NCBI GenBank assembly: GCA_002403415.1
Contig: DHHS01000146.1
Coordinates: forward strand, 8,307 to 15,932
Source: Sphingomonas sp. UBA4766
GTDB taxonomy: Bacteria; Pseudomonadota; Alphaproteobacteria; Sphingomonadales; Sphingomonadaceae
Direction of reading: 5' to 3'
DNA: 7,626 bases
Shown: in pieces, positions 1 to 6,434 of the stretch
Layout: each line of letters begins with the position of its first letter
Numbering within the stretch: position 1 is the first letter of the stretch
The notes under the pieces: model-generated
What the model saw: only the letters and a program-made list of their open reading frames with translations
Told to the model about the DNA's origin: nothing
Databases searched by the model: none
Translations under genes and position numbers: made by a program

Positions 1-603
1 CACATCGGCCAAATGGCTGCCCAGCGGGAACACCATGTTGATGTCGGCACCGATCCCTTCGACCAGTCGCCGGATTTCGGCAAGATCGCTGGGCATGTTG
101 AACGTGCCATACATCGGCCCGATGATGTTGACGCGCGGACGCTCGCCTTCCTTAAGGGGTTTGGGCGCAGGCACTTTCTTCATGCCGAATTGCGTCCAGA
201 GCCAGGTGAGCGCGCGGTCGCCCGATTGCCACTGATCCTCGTCAATCGTGCGGGGCAGGAAGCGTTGGATGTTGGTGCCCTCTGGCGTCACGCCGCCGCC
301 GATCATCTCGGCGATCGAGCCCGTGACGACCACAGCGGGTAGATCGGGGTCGAGCGTTTGCCAGGCGCGTTTCATTGCGCCTTCGGTGCCGTCGCGGCCC
401 AGTTCCTGCTCGCCGAGCCCGGTGACAACGATCGGCAACTCGTGCGGGGGCAGGCCATCGGTATAGTGCAGCACCGACGTGACCGGCAGGTTTTCGCACC
501 CCACCGGCCCGTCGATAATGACTTGCAGGCCCTTGATCGCGGTAAAGGCGTAAACCGCGCCCCAATAGCCACCCGCCCGGTCGTGGTCGAGGATGAGGGT
601 CAT
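1..603 (-). CDS. bchZ: Chlorophyllide a oxidoreductase subunit BchZ (N-terminal part, cut by window start)
   Basis: BchZ is one half of the catalytic BchY-BchZ component of chlorophyllide a oxidoreductase (COR), the nitrogenase-like enzyme that reduces ring B of chlorin to the bacteriochlorin. The frame is open from the ATG at 603 to the window edge, giving the first 201 residues of a protein that is usually a little under 500. The N-terminus has the family's conserved stretch: DHDRAGGYWGAVYAFTA (residues 6-22), then DGPVGCENLPVTSVLHYTD (31-49), then LPIVVTGLGEQELG. Cys36 in GPVGCEN is the expected BchZ ligand of the COR [4Fe-4S] cluster (family knowledge; numbered 35 in Roseobacter denitrificans as I recall). 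The start overlaps the bchY stop as ATGA (603-600), so translation is probably coupled; a GAGGAG stretch lies about 11 nt upstream. No frameshift is visible. Identity is very secure; only the C-terminal part is unseen. Confidence 0.96.
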   Translation of the reverse strand, partial: MTLILDHDRAGGYWGAVYAFTAIKGLQVIIDGPVGCENLPVTSVLHYTDGLPPHELPIVVTGLGEQELGRDGTEGAMKRAWQTLDPDLPAVVVTGSIAEMIGGGVTPEGTNIQRFLPRTIDEDQWQSGDRALTWLWTQFGMKKVPAPKPLKEGERPRVNIIGPMYGTFNMPSDLAEIRRLVEGIGADINMVFPLGSHLADV

Positions 604-2123
604 GAGCCCACGCTCTCCTCTGCTTTGGCCATTGCGATCCGCTTGGCGGCGAACCGGGCCTTGAATTCGGGGCGTTCGGCGGGCGTGTTTTCCCAAATGC
701 CCGCACTGTGTCCCGTGCCGACACCGTCAAAAAACGCGGCCATCCGGTCCATGCGCGCGCGGTTGCCCATCGCGGCATTGACGACCATCGCGAGACTGCC
801 CGCCCCAGCTTGCCCCATCAGCGGGCGGGCGGAAATCAGATTGGTGAAGTACAGTGCCGGGATCGAGCGCTGCTTAGCGTGTTGCACAACGGGGGTGGTG
901 CCAATGGCGAGGTCTGGGCCGAATTCCTCAACGGCGGCAATATCCTGCTCAAGACTGGCGCGATAAGTGACCCGCGCGCCATGCGCCTCCAGCCATTCGC
1001 GATCCTCCTCGGACCAGCGGGTGCGCGGGGCAGCCGTGCCGACATAGGGCACTTCGGCGCCGCTTTCGATCAGCAGCCGCGCGACCAGCAGTTCGGACCC
1101 CTCATAGCCCGACACCGTGATCCGCCCGGTGATAGGCCGAGCCTCCAGCGCGGCCGCAATCGCAGGCAGGAACTTGTTCTTCGCCGCATCCACCTTGGCT
1201 TGCGCAATCCCGCACGTCGCGCCGATCGCATCGAGCCATGCCGCCGTGCCGTCGCGCCCGACCGGGGCTGAGCCAACAACGGGCCGCCCCGCGCCCTCAA
1301 ACTCGCGCACGCTGGCGGTGTAAAAGGGGTGAATTGCACCGACGACTGCACAATCGAGCGCGGCATAAAGCTCGCGCCATTCGCGCGTTGGCACGACCGG
1401 GCCGGCCGCCAGGCCCAGCGGCTCCAGCAGGAGACCGATGCCAGGTGGGTCGGCCGGGAACATCTCACCCAGGAGCGTCACCGTTGGCCGGTCCGGTCGT
1501 TGCTTGGGCGCGGCAACGGGGCCAAGCTCCGCCTCCCGCCGCGCATAGGCGAGCATCGCGCCCGCCAGAACATCTTTCGCCTCGGCATGGGTCGGCACGC
1601 CAAAGCCGGGCACATCAATGCCGATCACCCGCACGCCATTGATCTGGTCGGGCAGCAATTGCAGCGGTACGCCCGAAGCGGTCGGCACGCACAAATTGGT
1701 GACGATGATCGTGTCATAGAGCGCGGGGTCCGCCAGGCCGTGGACCGCATCGCGAATATCTTCAAACAGCTTGCCGGTGACGAGCGTTTCGGACGAAAAC
1801 GGCACATAGCCCACCGTCCGGCGCGCGCCATAGAAATGGCTGGTGAAGGTCAACCCGTAAACGCAGCACGCCGACCCCGACAACACCGTCGCGGTCCGCC
1901 GCATCCGCAGGCCGACCCGCAAGCTGCCAAAGGCGGGGCACATCGATTGCGGCTGATCATGTGGGCCCTTTGGGTAATCGGCGGCATAGCGATCAAGAAT
2001 TTCGGCCTTGCCCGCTTGCTCAGCCGCAGCCTTCAGCGTGTCGCCCGACGAGCAAGCACCCGCCGCCACACCCCCGGAGAGGTCGAGCCGGTCGCGATCG
2101 CGGTCGGGGGCTTCGCTGTCCAT
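600..2123 (-). CDS. bchY: Chlorophyllide a oxidoreductase subunit BchY
   Basis: BchY (507 aa) pairs with BchZ as the NifDK-like catalytic component of COR; electrons come from the BchX reductase. The protein shows three cysteines in the family's cluster-binding positions: Cys62 (QSMCPAFG), Cys87 (GSACCVYGLTFTSHFYGARR) and Cys145 (TNLCVPTASGVP). As I recall these are the same numbers as the ligands reported for Roseobacter denitrificans BchY, which also supports the ATG at 2123 as the true start. Other family-like stretches are LLPDQINGVRVIGIDVPGFG (about 157-176) and the C-terminal NLISARPLMGQAGAGSL. The gene begins 6 nt after bchX ends, with an AAGG ribosome-binding candidate inside the bchX tail, and its TGA overlaps the bchZ ATG. 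It is therefore read as part of one bchCXYZ transcript. Length is normal and no disruption is visible. Confidence 0.97.
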   Translation of the reverse strand: MDSEAPDRDRDRLDLSGGVAAGACSSGDTLKAAAEQAGKAEILDRYAADYPKGPHDQPQSMCPAFGSLRVGLRMRRTATVLSGSACCVYGLTFTSHFYGARRTVGYVPFSSETLVTGKLFEDIRDAVHGLADPALYDTIIVTNLCVPTASGVPLQLLPDQINGVRVIGIDVPGFGVPTHAEAKDVLAGAMLAYARREAELGPVAAPKQRPDRPTVTLLGEMFPADPPGIGLLLEPLGLAAGPVVPTREWRELYAALDCAVVGAIHPFYTASVREFEGAGRPVVGSAPVGRDGTAAWLDAIGATCGIAQAKVDAAKNKFLPAIAAALEARPITGRITVSGYEGSELLVARLLIESGAEVPYVGTAAPRTRWSEEDREWLEAHGARVTYRASLEQDIAAVEEFGPDLAIGTTPVVQHAKQRSIPALYFTNLISARPLMGQAGAGSLAMVVNAAMGNRARMDRMAAFFDGVGTGHSAGIWENTPAERPEFKARFAAKRIAMAKAEESVGS

Positions 2124-2129
2124 TCCGCG

Positions 2130-3113
2130 CTACACCTTGTCGTACACGATTTCGAGCGTTGGCTTGGCGACATAATCGACGCCGCGCATATCGGCTTGGC
2201 TCGCGGGCTTGAGCGTGAAGTCGGCGCCCGTCACGTCCGCGCTGAAAAGCCCCAGCAGTCCGTCCTGATCCAGCGGCGTCGGGCGCAGCGGTGGCGCTTG
2301 CGCGACATTCACCGCCAATTGCTCAAACAATGGAGCCCATTGCCCGCCGGGTTTGCCAATAATCTGGTAATTCGCGCTTTTCTTGCGGATATCCTCATTT
2401 GCAGGGATGGCGGTGAGCACCGGAATACCAACGGCCTCGGCAAAGGCATTGGCCTCGCCCGTGCCGTCATCCTTGTTCAGGATCATGCCAGCAACGCCGA
2501 CATTCCCGCCCATTTTGCGGAAATACTCGACCGCCTTGCACACATTGTTCGCGACATAGAGCGATTGCAGATCGTTCGACGCGACGACGATCACCTTCTG
2601 ACACATGTCGCGCGCAATCGGCAGGCCAAAGCCGCCGCACACCACGTCGCCCAGGAAATCGAGCAGGACGTAATCAAAGCCCCATTCGTGAAAGCCCAAT
2701 TTCTCCAGCGTTTCAAAGCCGTGGATGATCCCGCGCCCGCCGCAGCCACGCCCGACTTCCGGCCCGCCCAGCTCCATCGCGAACACGCCATCGCGCTGAA
2801 AGCAGACGTCCTCAATGCCGATTTCCTCGCCCGCCAGCTTCTTTTTCGAACTGGTCTCGATGATGGTCGGCGTCGATTTGCCGCCGAACAACAAGCTGGT
2901 CGTATCGCTCTTGGGATCGCAACCGATGAGCAGCACGCGCTTGCCCTGTTGCGCCATCATGTAGCTGAGATTGGCGAGCGCAAAGGATTTACCCGACCCG
3001 CCCTTGCCATAAATGGCGATAATCTGCGTTTCTTTGGTTACGGGACCAGTCGGCACCGGATCGGGTTCATGGCTGGCCTCTACACGCAACTGGCCGGGGT
3101 CGAGCATGCTCAT
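2130..3113 (-). CDS. bchX: Chlorophyllide a reductase iron protein BchX
   Basis: BchX is the NifH/BchL-like homodimeric ATPase that passes electrons from ferredoxin to BchY-BchZ. With the ATG at 3113 it has 327 aa, normal for the family. The P-loop YGKGGSGKS lies at about residues 35-43 and is followed by GCDPKSDTTSLLFGGK. The two cysteines that bridge the dimer's [4Fe-4S] cluster are visible as GRGCGGRG (Cys124) and DVVCGGFGLPIA (Cys159). FQRDGV and GFDYVLLDFLGD are also characteristic. I chose the ATG at 3113 because it overlaps the bchC stop as ATGA and has GGAGG with 5-nt spacing before it. A TTG at 3125 in the same frame would put that Shine-Dalgarno inside the coding region, so it is less likely. 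BchX is told apart from BchL by its place between bchC and bchY and by its extended N-terminus before the P-loop. Confidence 0.97.
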   Translation of the reverse strand: MSMLDPGQLRVEASHEPDPVPTGPVTKETQIIAIYGKGGSGKSFALANLSYMMAQQGKRVLLIGCDPKSDTTSLLFGGKSTPTIIETSSKKKLAGEEIGIEDVCFQRDGVFAMELGGPEVGRGCGGRGIIHGFETLEKLGFHEWGFDYVLLDFLGDVVCGGFGLPIARDMCQKVIVVASNDLQSLYVANNVCKAVEYFRKMGGNVGVAGMILNKDDGTGEANAFAEAVGIPVLTAIPANEDIRKKSANYQIIGKPGGQWAPLFEQLAVNVAQAPPLRPTPLDQDGLLGLFSADVTGADFTLKPASQADMRGVDYVAKPTLEIVYDKV

Positions 3114-4039
3114 GCGTGCCTCCAATCAAGCACCATTTTGAGGCAATCGCCGCCGCCGAATGCCAGCGGATAGGCATCCGCCGCCTCCGTTGCGGGGCGG
3201 ACATGGCTGACCAGCCCGTCGAGCCGCAGCGCGCCCGCCGCGACCAGCGCGCGAACCGTCTGCAAATCCTCCGGGGTGAATTCGGCCGCCACCCGCAACC
3301 GCGCTTCGCGCATGAACGCAGGCGGGAAGGCAAAGGCGATACGATCGTAAAATCCCGCCAGCACAATCTCGCCACCTCGCGCCAGCCGGGCGATTAGGGT
3401 ATCGAGCAAATCCGCCGCGCCGCTTGCATCGACAATCACGCGGTAATCGCGCCGCTCATCATGGGCCGGGTCGATCACGGCATAGCCGAAATCGCCGACG
3501 CGCCGCGCCGGGTCAGCTTCCCAAACCACCGGCGATTCTTCGCCGCGTGCGCGCAGAATCCGCGCCATCAGCCGACCCAAAATACCGTGCCCGACGATCA
3601 GCTCGGGCGCTGGCCCATCGGCAATCGCGTGCAATGCGGTTGCGGCCAGCGCCATCAGCACCGCATCCGCGCCCAGCGCCTCTGGCACCGTCAACGCCCG
3701 AGCGGCAGGCAGCACAATGTGCGATGCGGCCCCGCCAAACAGAGCGTGCGCGCCGATATAGCAATTGGCACCGGGCACAAACACCCATTCGCCAATTCGC
3801 CCGCGCGACTCGGCACCGGCATCAACCACGCGCCCAACCGATTCATAGCCGGGCACCAGCGGGTAACCCATGCCGGGAAAGGCGGGCATGGCGCCACTCC
3901 ACAACAGTTTTTCGGTGCCCGTGCTGATCCCGCTCCACGCGATTTCAACCAGAATATCTTTATCAGTCATGGGGTTAAGCGCAAGCGTGCGCCGTGAGAC
4001 CGTTTTGGGCTCCTCCAGCACTACCGCCAGCGTATCCAT
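3110..4039 (-). CDS. bchC: 3-hydroxyethyl (bacterio)chlorophyllide a dehydrogenase BchC
   Basis: BchC is a medium-chain dehydrogenase-like protein that oxidises the C3 1-hydroxyethyl group to the acetyl group late in bacteriochlorophyll a synthesis. The 309-aa protein shows the family's WSGISTGTEKLLWSG (about residues 35-49), GYPLVPGYESVGRVVDAG (58-75), the nucleotide-binding VGHGILGRLMAR (149-160) and the C-terminal GGGDCLKMVLDWR. The ATG at 4039 gives a normal BchC N-terminus (MDTLAVVLEEP) and has a GGGGA ribosome-binding candidate 6 nt upstream. An in-frame TTG at 4093 would add 18 residues but would start inside the PpsR-type operator, so I rejected it. It is the first gene of the bchCXYZ run, preceded by its own promoter and operators; its TGA overlaps the bchX ATG. 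Read-through from crtF is also possible, as in the classical crtEF-bchCXYZ-puf superoperon. Confidence 0.96.
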   Translation of the reverse strand: MDTLAVVLEEPKTVSRRTLALNPMTDKDILVEIAWSGISTGTEKLLWSGAMPAFPGMGYPLVPGYESVGRVVDAGAESRGRIGEWVFVPGANCYIGAHALFGGAASHIVLPAARALTVPEALGADAVLMALAATALHAIADGPAPELIVGHGILGRLMARILRARGEESPVVWEADPARRVGDFGYAVIDPAHDERRDYRVIVDASGAADLLDTLIARLARGGEIVLAGFYDRIAFAFPPAFMREARLRVAAEFTPEDLQTVRALVAAGALRLDGLVSHVRPATEAADAYPLAFGGGDCLKMVLDWRHA

Positions 4040-4087
4040 CGCCGATCCCCATTGCTGCGCCACCGATGCGATAATCGTGGCGTCATA

Positions 4088-4105
4088 TGTCAATCTACGT
4101 GGACA
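4088..4105. promoter_or_regulatory. PpsR/CrtJ-type operator, bchC-proximal
   Basis: The sequence TGTCAATCTACGTGGACA matches the PpsR/CrtJ consensus TGT-N12-ACA exactly, and also the stricter TGTC-N10-GACA form. It lies 49 nt upstream of the bchC ATG and covers the candidate -10 element. In Rhodobacter, PpsR/CrtJ binds such palindromes and represses bch and crt genes under oxygen. No ppsR gene is in this window, so the regulator's presence in this organism is inferred. Confidence 0.85.
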
Positions 4106-4119
4106 GTTTATATTGTCAA
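4092..4119 (-). promoter_or_regulatory. Candidate sigma-70 promoter of bchCXYZ
   Basis: On the minus strand a perfect -35 TTGACA (4119-4114) is followed after 16 bp by TAGATT (4097-4092), a 4-of-6 match to the -10 consensus. Each hexamer lies inside one of the two operators, which would let a bound repressor block RNA polymerase directly. The predicted start of transcription is near 4085, about 45 nt upstream of the bchC ATG. The -35 is convincing; the -10 is only moderate. Confidence 0.6.
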
Positions 4120-4131
4120 CTTGTTAGGACG
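4114..4131. promoter_or_regulatory. PpsR/CrtJ-type operator, bchC-distal (one mismatch)
   Basis: TGTCAACTTGTTAGGACG fits TGTC-N10-GACA except for the last base (G instead of A). It begins exactly 8 bp after the first operator ends, so the two centres are 26 bp apart. As I recall, the Rhodobacter capsulatus bchC promoter also has two CrtJ palindromes 8 bp apart that are bound cooperatively. This site contains the candidate -35 hexamer TTGACA of the bchC promoter. The imperfect arm suggests a weaker site that needs cooperative binding (inference). Confidence 0.72.
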
Positions 4132-4138
4132 TTAAAAC

Positions 4139-5263
4139 TCACGTCTGCGCGACGACCACGCTTACATTGATCGGGAGCGCGGTTGTAACCTGCCACGATC
4201 GGCGAAAACCCGCCGATTTCAGCATCGCGCGAATGGCGCGCGCGCTGCGGGGACGGCCCGACCCCATCGCCCATAAATACAGCCCGAAATAGGCGTCACC
4301 GATGGTCTCGGCGCCCTTGGTCTCGGCCATGGGCTCGGCAATCACGAGTCGTCCACCCGGCGGCAATGCTGCGGCAATGTTGCGCAGCAATTGGCTGGCC
4401 GGTGCGTCGTCATGATCGTGCAACACGCGCACCAGTGTCATCAGATCATAGCCGACGGGCAGCGGGTCGGCGAGGAAATTGCCGCCATGTGCGCTAATCT
4501 GCGCGGCCAATCCCTCAGCCGCAAAGGCGCTGGTCGCGCGCTCGGCAACTGCGGGCAGATCGAACAGGCCAAGCGCAAGCCCAGGCACGGCGGCGGCGAC
4601 TGATCGCACAAACCGCCCCTCACCCCCGCCGATGTCGAGCATCCGCCGGTGCCGGGCAAAGGGATAGGCGGCGATCACATCCTGCGCGACGAGCGGCTGC
4701 GACGCCGCCATCAGCCGCGAATAGGCGGCGACGTCGGCCGCGCTGCCCGCGCCCGCCTCGCCCGCATAGTGCCAGAAGCGCTGGAGCGCCCCGCCGCCGC
4801 CACCGTGCCGCAACAACGCGACCGGATCGGCCAGATCGGCATAGAGCAGCTTATGATGCGCGATCATCTCGACCACGCCGCCGTTCGCGCGCAGCGCCGC
4901 GCCGTCCGCCGCCAGTGCCCAGTGATCTGCCCCCACCCGCTCGACCATCCCAATCGCGGCCGCCGCGCGCAGCAAGCGGTCGGCGGCCACCGCCGACATC
5001 GCCCAGTCGCGCGCGAGCGACTCGGCCGCGACCGGCCCCGCCGCCAGCCGGTCGAACACCCCCAGTTCCACGCACGCCGCCAGAATCTGTGAAAAAATAA
5101 ACCCCGCCACCAGATCGAAAATCGTGCGCGCCCGCCGCCGCGCGATCGGCCGGGTGACCGGAAAATGCGCGGCAAAGCGGTGAAACGCGGGATTGCCCAC
5201 AATAGCATTGCGCCAGTTAATCCAGCGGACACGCCATTTGTCTCTTGATTGAAACAGATTCAT
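4139..5263 (-). CDS. crtF: Acyclic carotenoid O-methyltransferase CrtF
   Basis: CrtF transfers a methyl group from S-adenosylmethionine to the tertiary 1-hydroxyl of acyclic carotenoids (hydroxyneurosporene, demethylspheroidene or rhodopin-type substrates), following CrtC. The 374-aa product has the family's N-terminal helical dimerisation part (FHRFAAHFPVTRPIARRRAR at about 28-47, then FDLVAGFIFSQILAACVELG). Next come the SAM-binding motif LDIGGGEG (209-216), FDLPAV (234-239), and LHDHDDA (281-287), where His282 sits at the catalytic base position of HDWDD-type O-methyltransferases. The ATG at 5263 is chosen because upstream extension runs into crtC and has no conserved content. Its Shine-Dalgarno is poor (only GGA, 3 nt upstream) because the operator occupies -2 to -19. 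The gene diverges from crtC and is followed, 99 bp on, by bchC. A run of five glycines (154-158) encoded by GGC/GGT codons is a small oddity. Function is clear; the natural substrate is not. Confidence 0.93.
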   Translation of the reverse strand: MNLFQSRDKWRVRWINWRNAIVGNPAFHRFAAHFPVTRPIARRRARTIFDLVAGFIFSQILAACVELGVFDRLAAGPVAAESLARDWAMSAVAADRLLRAAAAIGMVERVGADHWALAADGAALRANGGVVEMIAHHKLLYADLADPVALLRHGGGGGALQRFWHYAGEAGAGSAADVAAYSRLMAASQPLVAQDVIAAYPFARHRRMLDIGGGEGRFVRSVAAAVPGLALGLFDLPAVAERATSAFAAEGLAAQISAHGGNFLADPLPVGYDLMTLVRVLHDHDDAPASQLLRNIAAALPPGGRLVIAEPMAETKGAETIGDAYFGLYLWAMGSGRPRSARAIRAMLKSAGFRRSWQVTTALPINVSVVVAQT

Positions 5264-5264
5264 A

Positions 5265-5282
5265 TGTCCAATTAGTTGGACG
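5265..5282. promoter_or_regulatory. PpsR/CrtJ-type operator between crtF and crtC
   Basis: TGTCCAATTAGTTGGACG is an inverted repeat (GTCCAA-N4... with TTGGAC) matching TGTC-N10-GACA except at the final base. It lies at -2 to -19 of the crtF start and at -55 to -38 of the crtC start, so one site could control both divergent genes. No second palindrome is found at 8-bp spacing here. The rest of the 56-bp gap (5264-5319) shows no convincing promoter pair. The best candidate for crtF is TTGACG (5301-5296) with ACTAAT (5276-5271), but the spacing of 19 bp is long. Confidence 0.75.
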
Positions 5283-5306
5283 GTTGCCGCTTGCCCGTCA
5301 ACCATT

Positions 5307-5314
5307 AGGGAGAG
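5307..5314 (+). promoter_or_regulatory. Ribosome-binding site deciding the crtC start
   Basis: AGGGAGAG lies 5 nt before the ATG at 5320. It is the strongest Shine-Dalgarno in front of any in-frame start of crtC and fixes the N-terminus as MPIGQPSRP. Confidence 0.8.
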
Positions 5315-5319
5315 TGCCG

Positions 5320-6432
5320 ATGCCCATTGGTCAACCTTCACGTCCCATCGTGTCGGCGCGCAGCCATCCCGTGCTGGCACGCGGTTCGATTGATCCCGAT
5401 TGGAGCCCGCTCTGGTCCGGCCTTGCGCGATTGGGAGGCGCGCTCCCCCCGCAAGCCGAACCGGCGGCATGCCGGGACCGCGCGCACCCCGCCAGCCTGC
5501 GCTATCCTGCCATCGGCCCGCGCTTTGACGTGGAGGTGGCACCCGGTGGCTATGCGTGGTGGTATGTCGACGCGACCAGCGATTGCGGGCGTTACGGCCT
5601 GACCATCATTGCCTTTATCGGCAGTGTCTTTTCCCCCTATTACAAGCTGAGCGGGCGACAGGATCCGGGCAATTTCTGCTCGATCAACGTGTCGCTCAAC
5701 GGCCCGCGCGCCAATGCCTGGGCGATGACCGAGCGCAGCAGCGCCAGCGTCAGCCGCGACGCCAGCCATTTCACCGTCGGGCCCAGCGGGCTGCACTGGG
5801 ACGGGCACGCACTTTACATCCATATCAACGAGACCTCGGCGCCGCTGCCCTATCCGGTGCGCGGCATTGTCTGTGTGCGGCCAGAGGCGATTGGCACCAC
5901 CGGCTTTCACTTGCACCCGGCGGGGAAACATCGCTGGCACCCTGTGGCACCGCGCGCGCGGGTCGAGGTGGCGATGGCGCATCCCGGCACGGTGTGGCGC
6001 GGAAGCGGTTATTTCGATTCGAACTTTGGCGAGGAAGCGCTGGAGGACGGGTTCGTCGACTGGCACTGGTCGCGCGCGCACCTCAGCCGCGATGTCGCGG
6101 TGCTTTATGAAGGAACGCGCCGCAACGGCCGTCGGTTTGAACTCGCGCTGAAAATGGATCGGCAGGGCGATTGGCACGATGTCGCCCCACCACCCACCAC
6201 GCCCCTGCCCAGCTCCCGATGGGGGATAAAGCGGCTGACCCGTGCGGACGCCGGGGCGCAACCAGTGGTGCGCAAAACCTGGATCGACGCGCCCTTTTAC
6301 GCGCGCTCGGCGCTGTCGACCCGGCTATTTGGCGAGGATGCGTGCGCGGTGCACGAAAGCCTCTCGCTCAACCGGTTCCGCAGCCCGGTGGTGCAGGCGA
6401 TGCTACCGTTTCGGATGCCGCGCGCGGTATAG
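5320..6432 (+). CDS. crtC: Acyclic carotenoid 1,2-hydratase CrtC (hydroxyneurosporene synthase)
   Basis: CrtC adds water across the terminal C1-C2 double bond of acyclic carotenoids (neurosporene, lycopene) at the membrane, starting the spheroidene/spirilloxanthin branch. The 370-aa protein contains the conserved block PGGYAWWYVDATSDCGRYGL (75-94) running into IIAFIGSVFSPYYK, then NVSLNG (123-128), HPVAPRARVEV (207-217) and GYFDSNFGEEALEDGFVDWH (230-249). His204, Trp206, Tyr231 and Asp233 have the same spacing (H-x-W, Y-x-D) as residues I recall being essential in Rubrivivax gelatinosus CrtC (H239, W241, Y266, D268). The ATG at 5320 has a strong AGGGAGAG ribosome-binding site 5 nt upstream; an in-frame TTG at 5245 would overlap the crtF start and is rejected. 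The protein is longer than Rhodobacter capsulatus CrtC, closer to the Rubrivivax type. It is the only plus-strand gene here, and crtD, its usual neighbour, is absent from the window. Confidence 0.94.
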   Translation: MPIGQPSRPIVSARSHPVLARGSIDPDWSPLWSGLARLGGALPPQAEPAACRDRAHPASLRYPAIGPRFDVEVAPGGYAWWYVDATSDCGRYGLTIIAFIGSVFSPYYKLSGRQDPGNFCSINVSLNGPRANAWAMTERSSASVSRDASHFTVGPSGLHWDGHALYIHINETSAPLPYPVRGIVCVRPEAIGTTGFHLHPAGKHRWHPVAPRARVEVAMAHPGTVWRGSGYFDSNFGEEALEDGFVDWHWSRAHLSRDVAVLYEGTRRNGRRFELALKMDRQGDWHDVAPPPTTPLPSSRWGIKRLTRADAGAQPVVRKTWIDAPFYARSALSTRLFGEDACAVHESLSLNRFRSPVVQAMLPFRMPRAV

Positions 6433-6434
6433 AA

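Noticed and set aside
242..778. Minus-strand open frame across the bchY/bchZ junction
   Set aside because: It is out of frame with both BchY and BchZ, whose conserved motifs fix the true frames, and its protein is low-complexity Arg/Pro-rich.
1329..3173. 614-codon open frame on the plus strand, the longest single ORF in the window
   Set aside because: It lies antisense to bchY and bchX, which are clearly identified by cluster cysteines and a P-loop. Its translation is Arg/His/Ala-rich with no recognisable domain, as expected for an antisense frame in GC-rich DNA.
4040..4093. TTG-initiated N-terminal extension of bchC
   Set aside because: It would start within the bchC-proximal operator and upstream of, or at, the predicted transcription start; the ATG at 4039 gives the family-typical N-terminus.
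5279..5299. Inverted repeat GACGG...CCGTC in the crtF-crtC gap as a terminator or second operator
   Set aside because: Arms are only 5 bp with an 11-nt loop, with no T-run and no TGT/ACA ends, so it supports neither a terminator nor a PpsR site.
5264..5542. 93-codon upstream extension of crtF
   Set aside because: It would run antisense through the start of crtC, includes the operator, and adds a Pro/Arg/Gly-rich segment absent from CrtF proteins. The ATG at 5263 gives the normal N-terminus.
5338..6261. 307-codon open frame on the minus strand opposite crtC
   Set aside because: It is a shadow of crtC. It has no family resemblance and would conflict with the well-supported crtC frame and ribosome-binding site.
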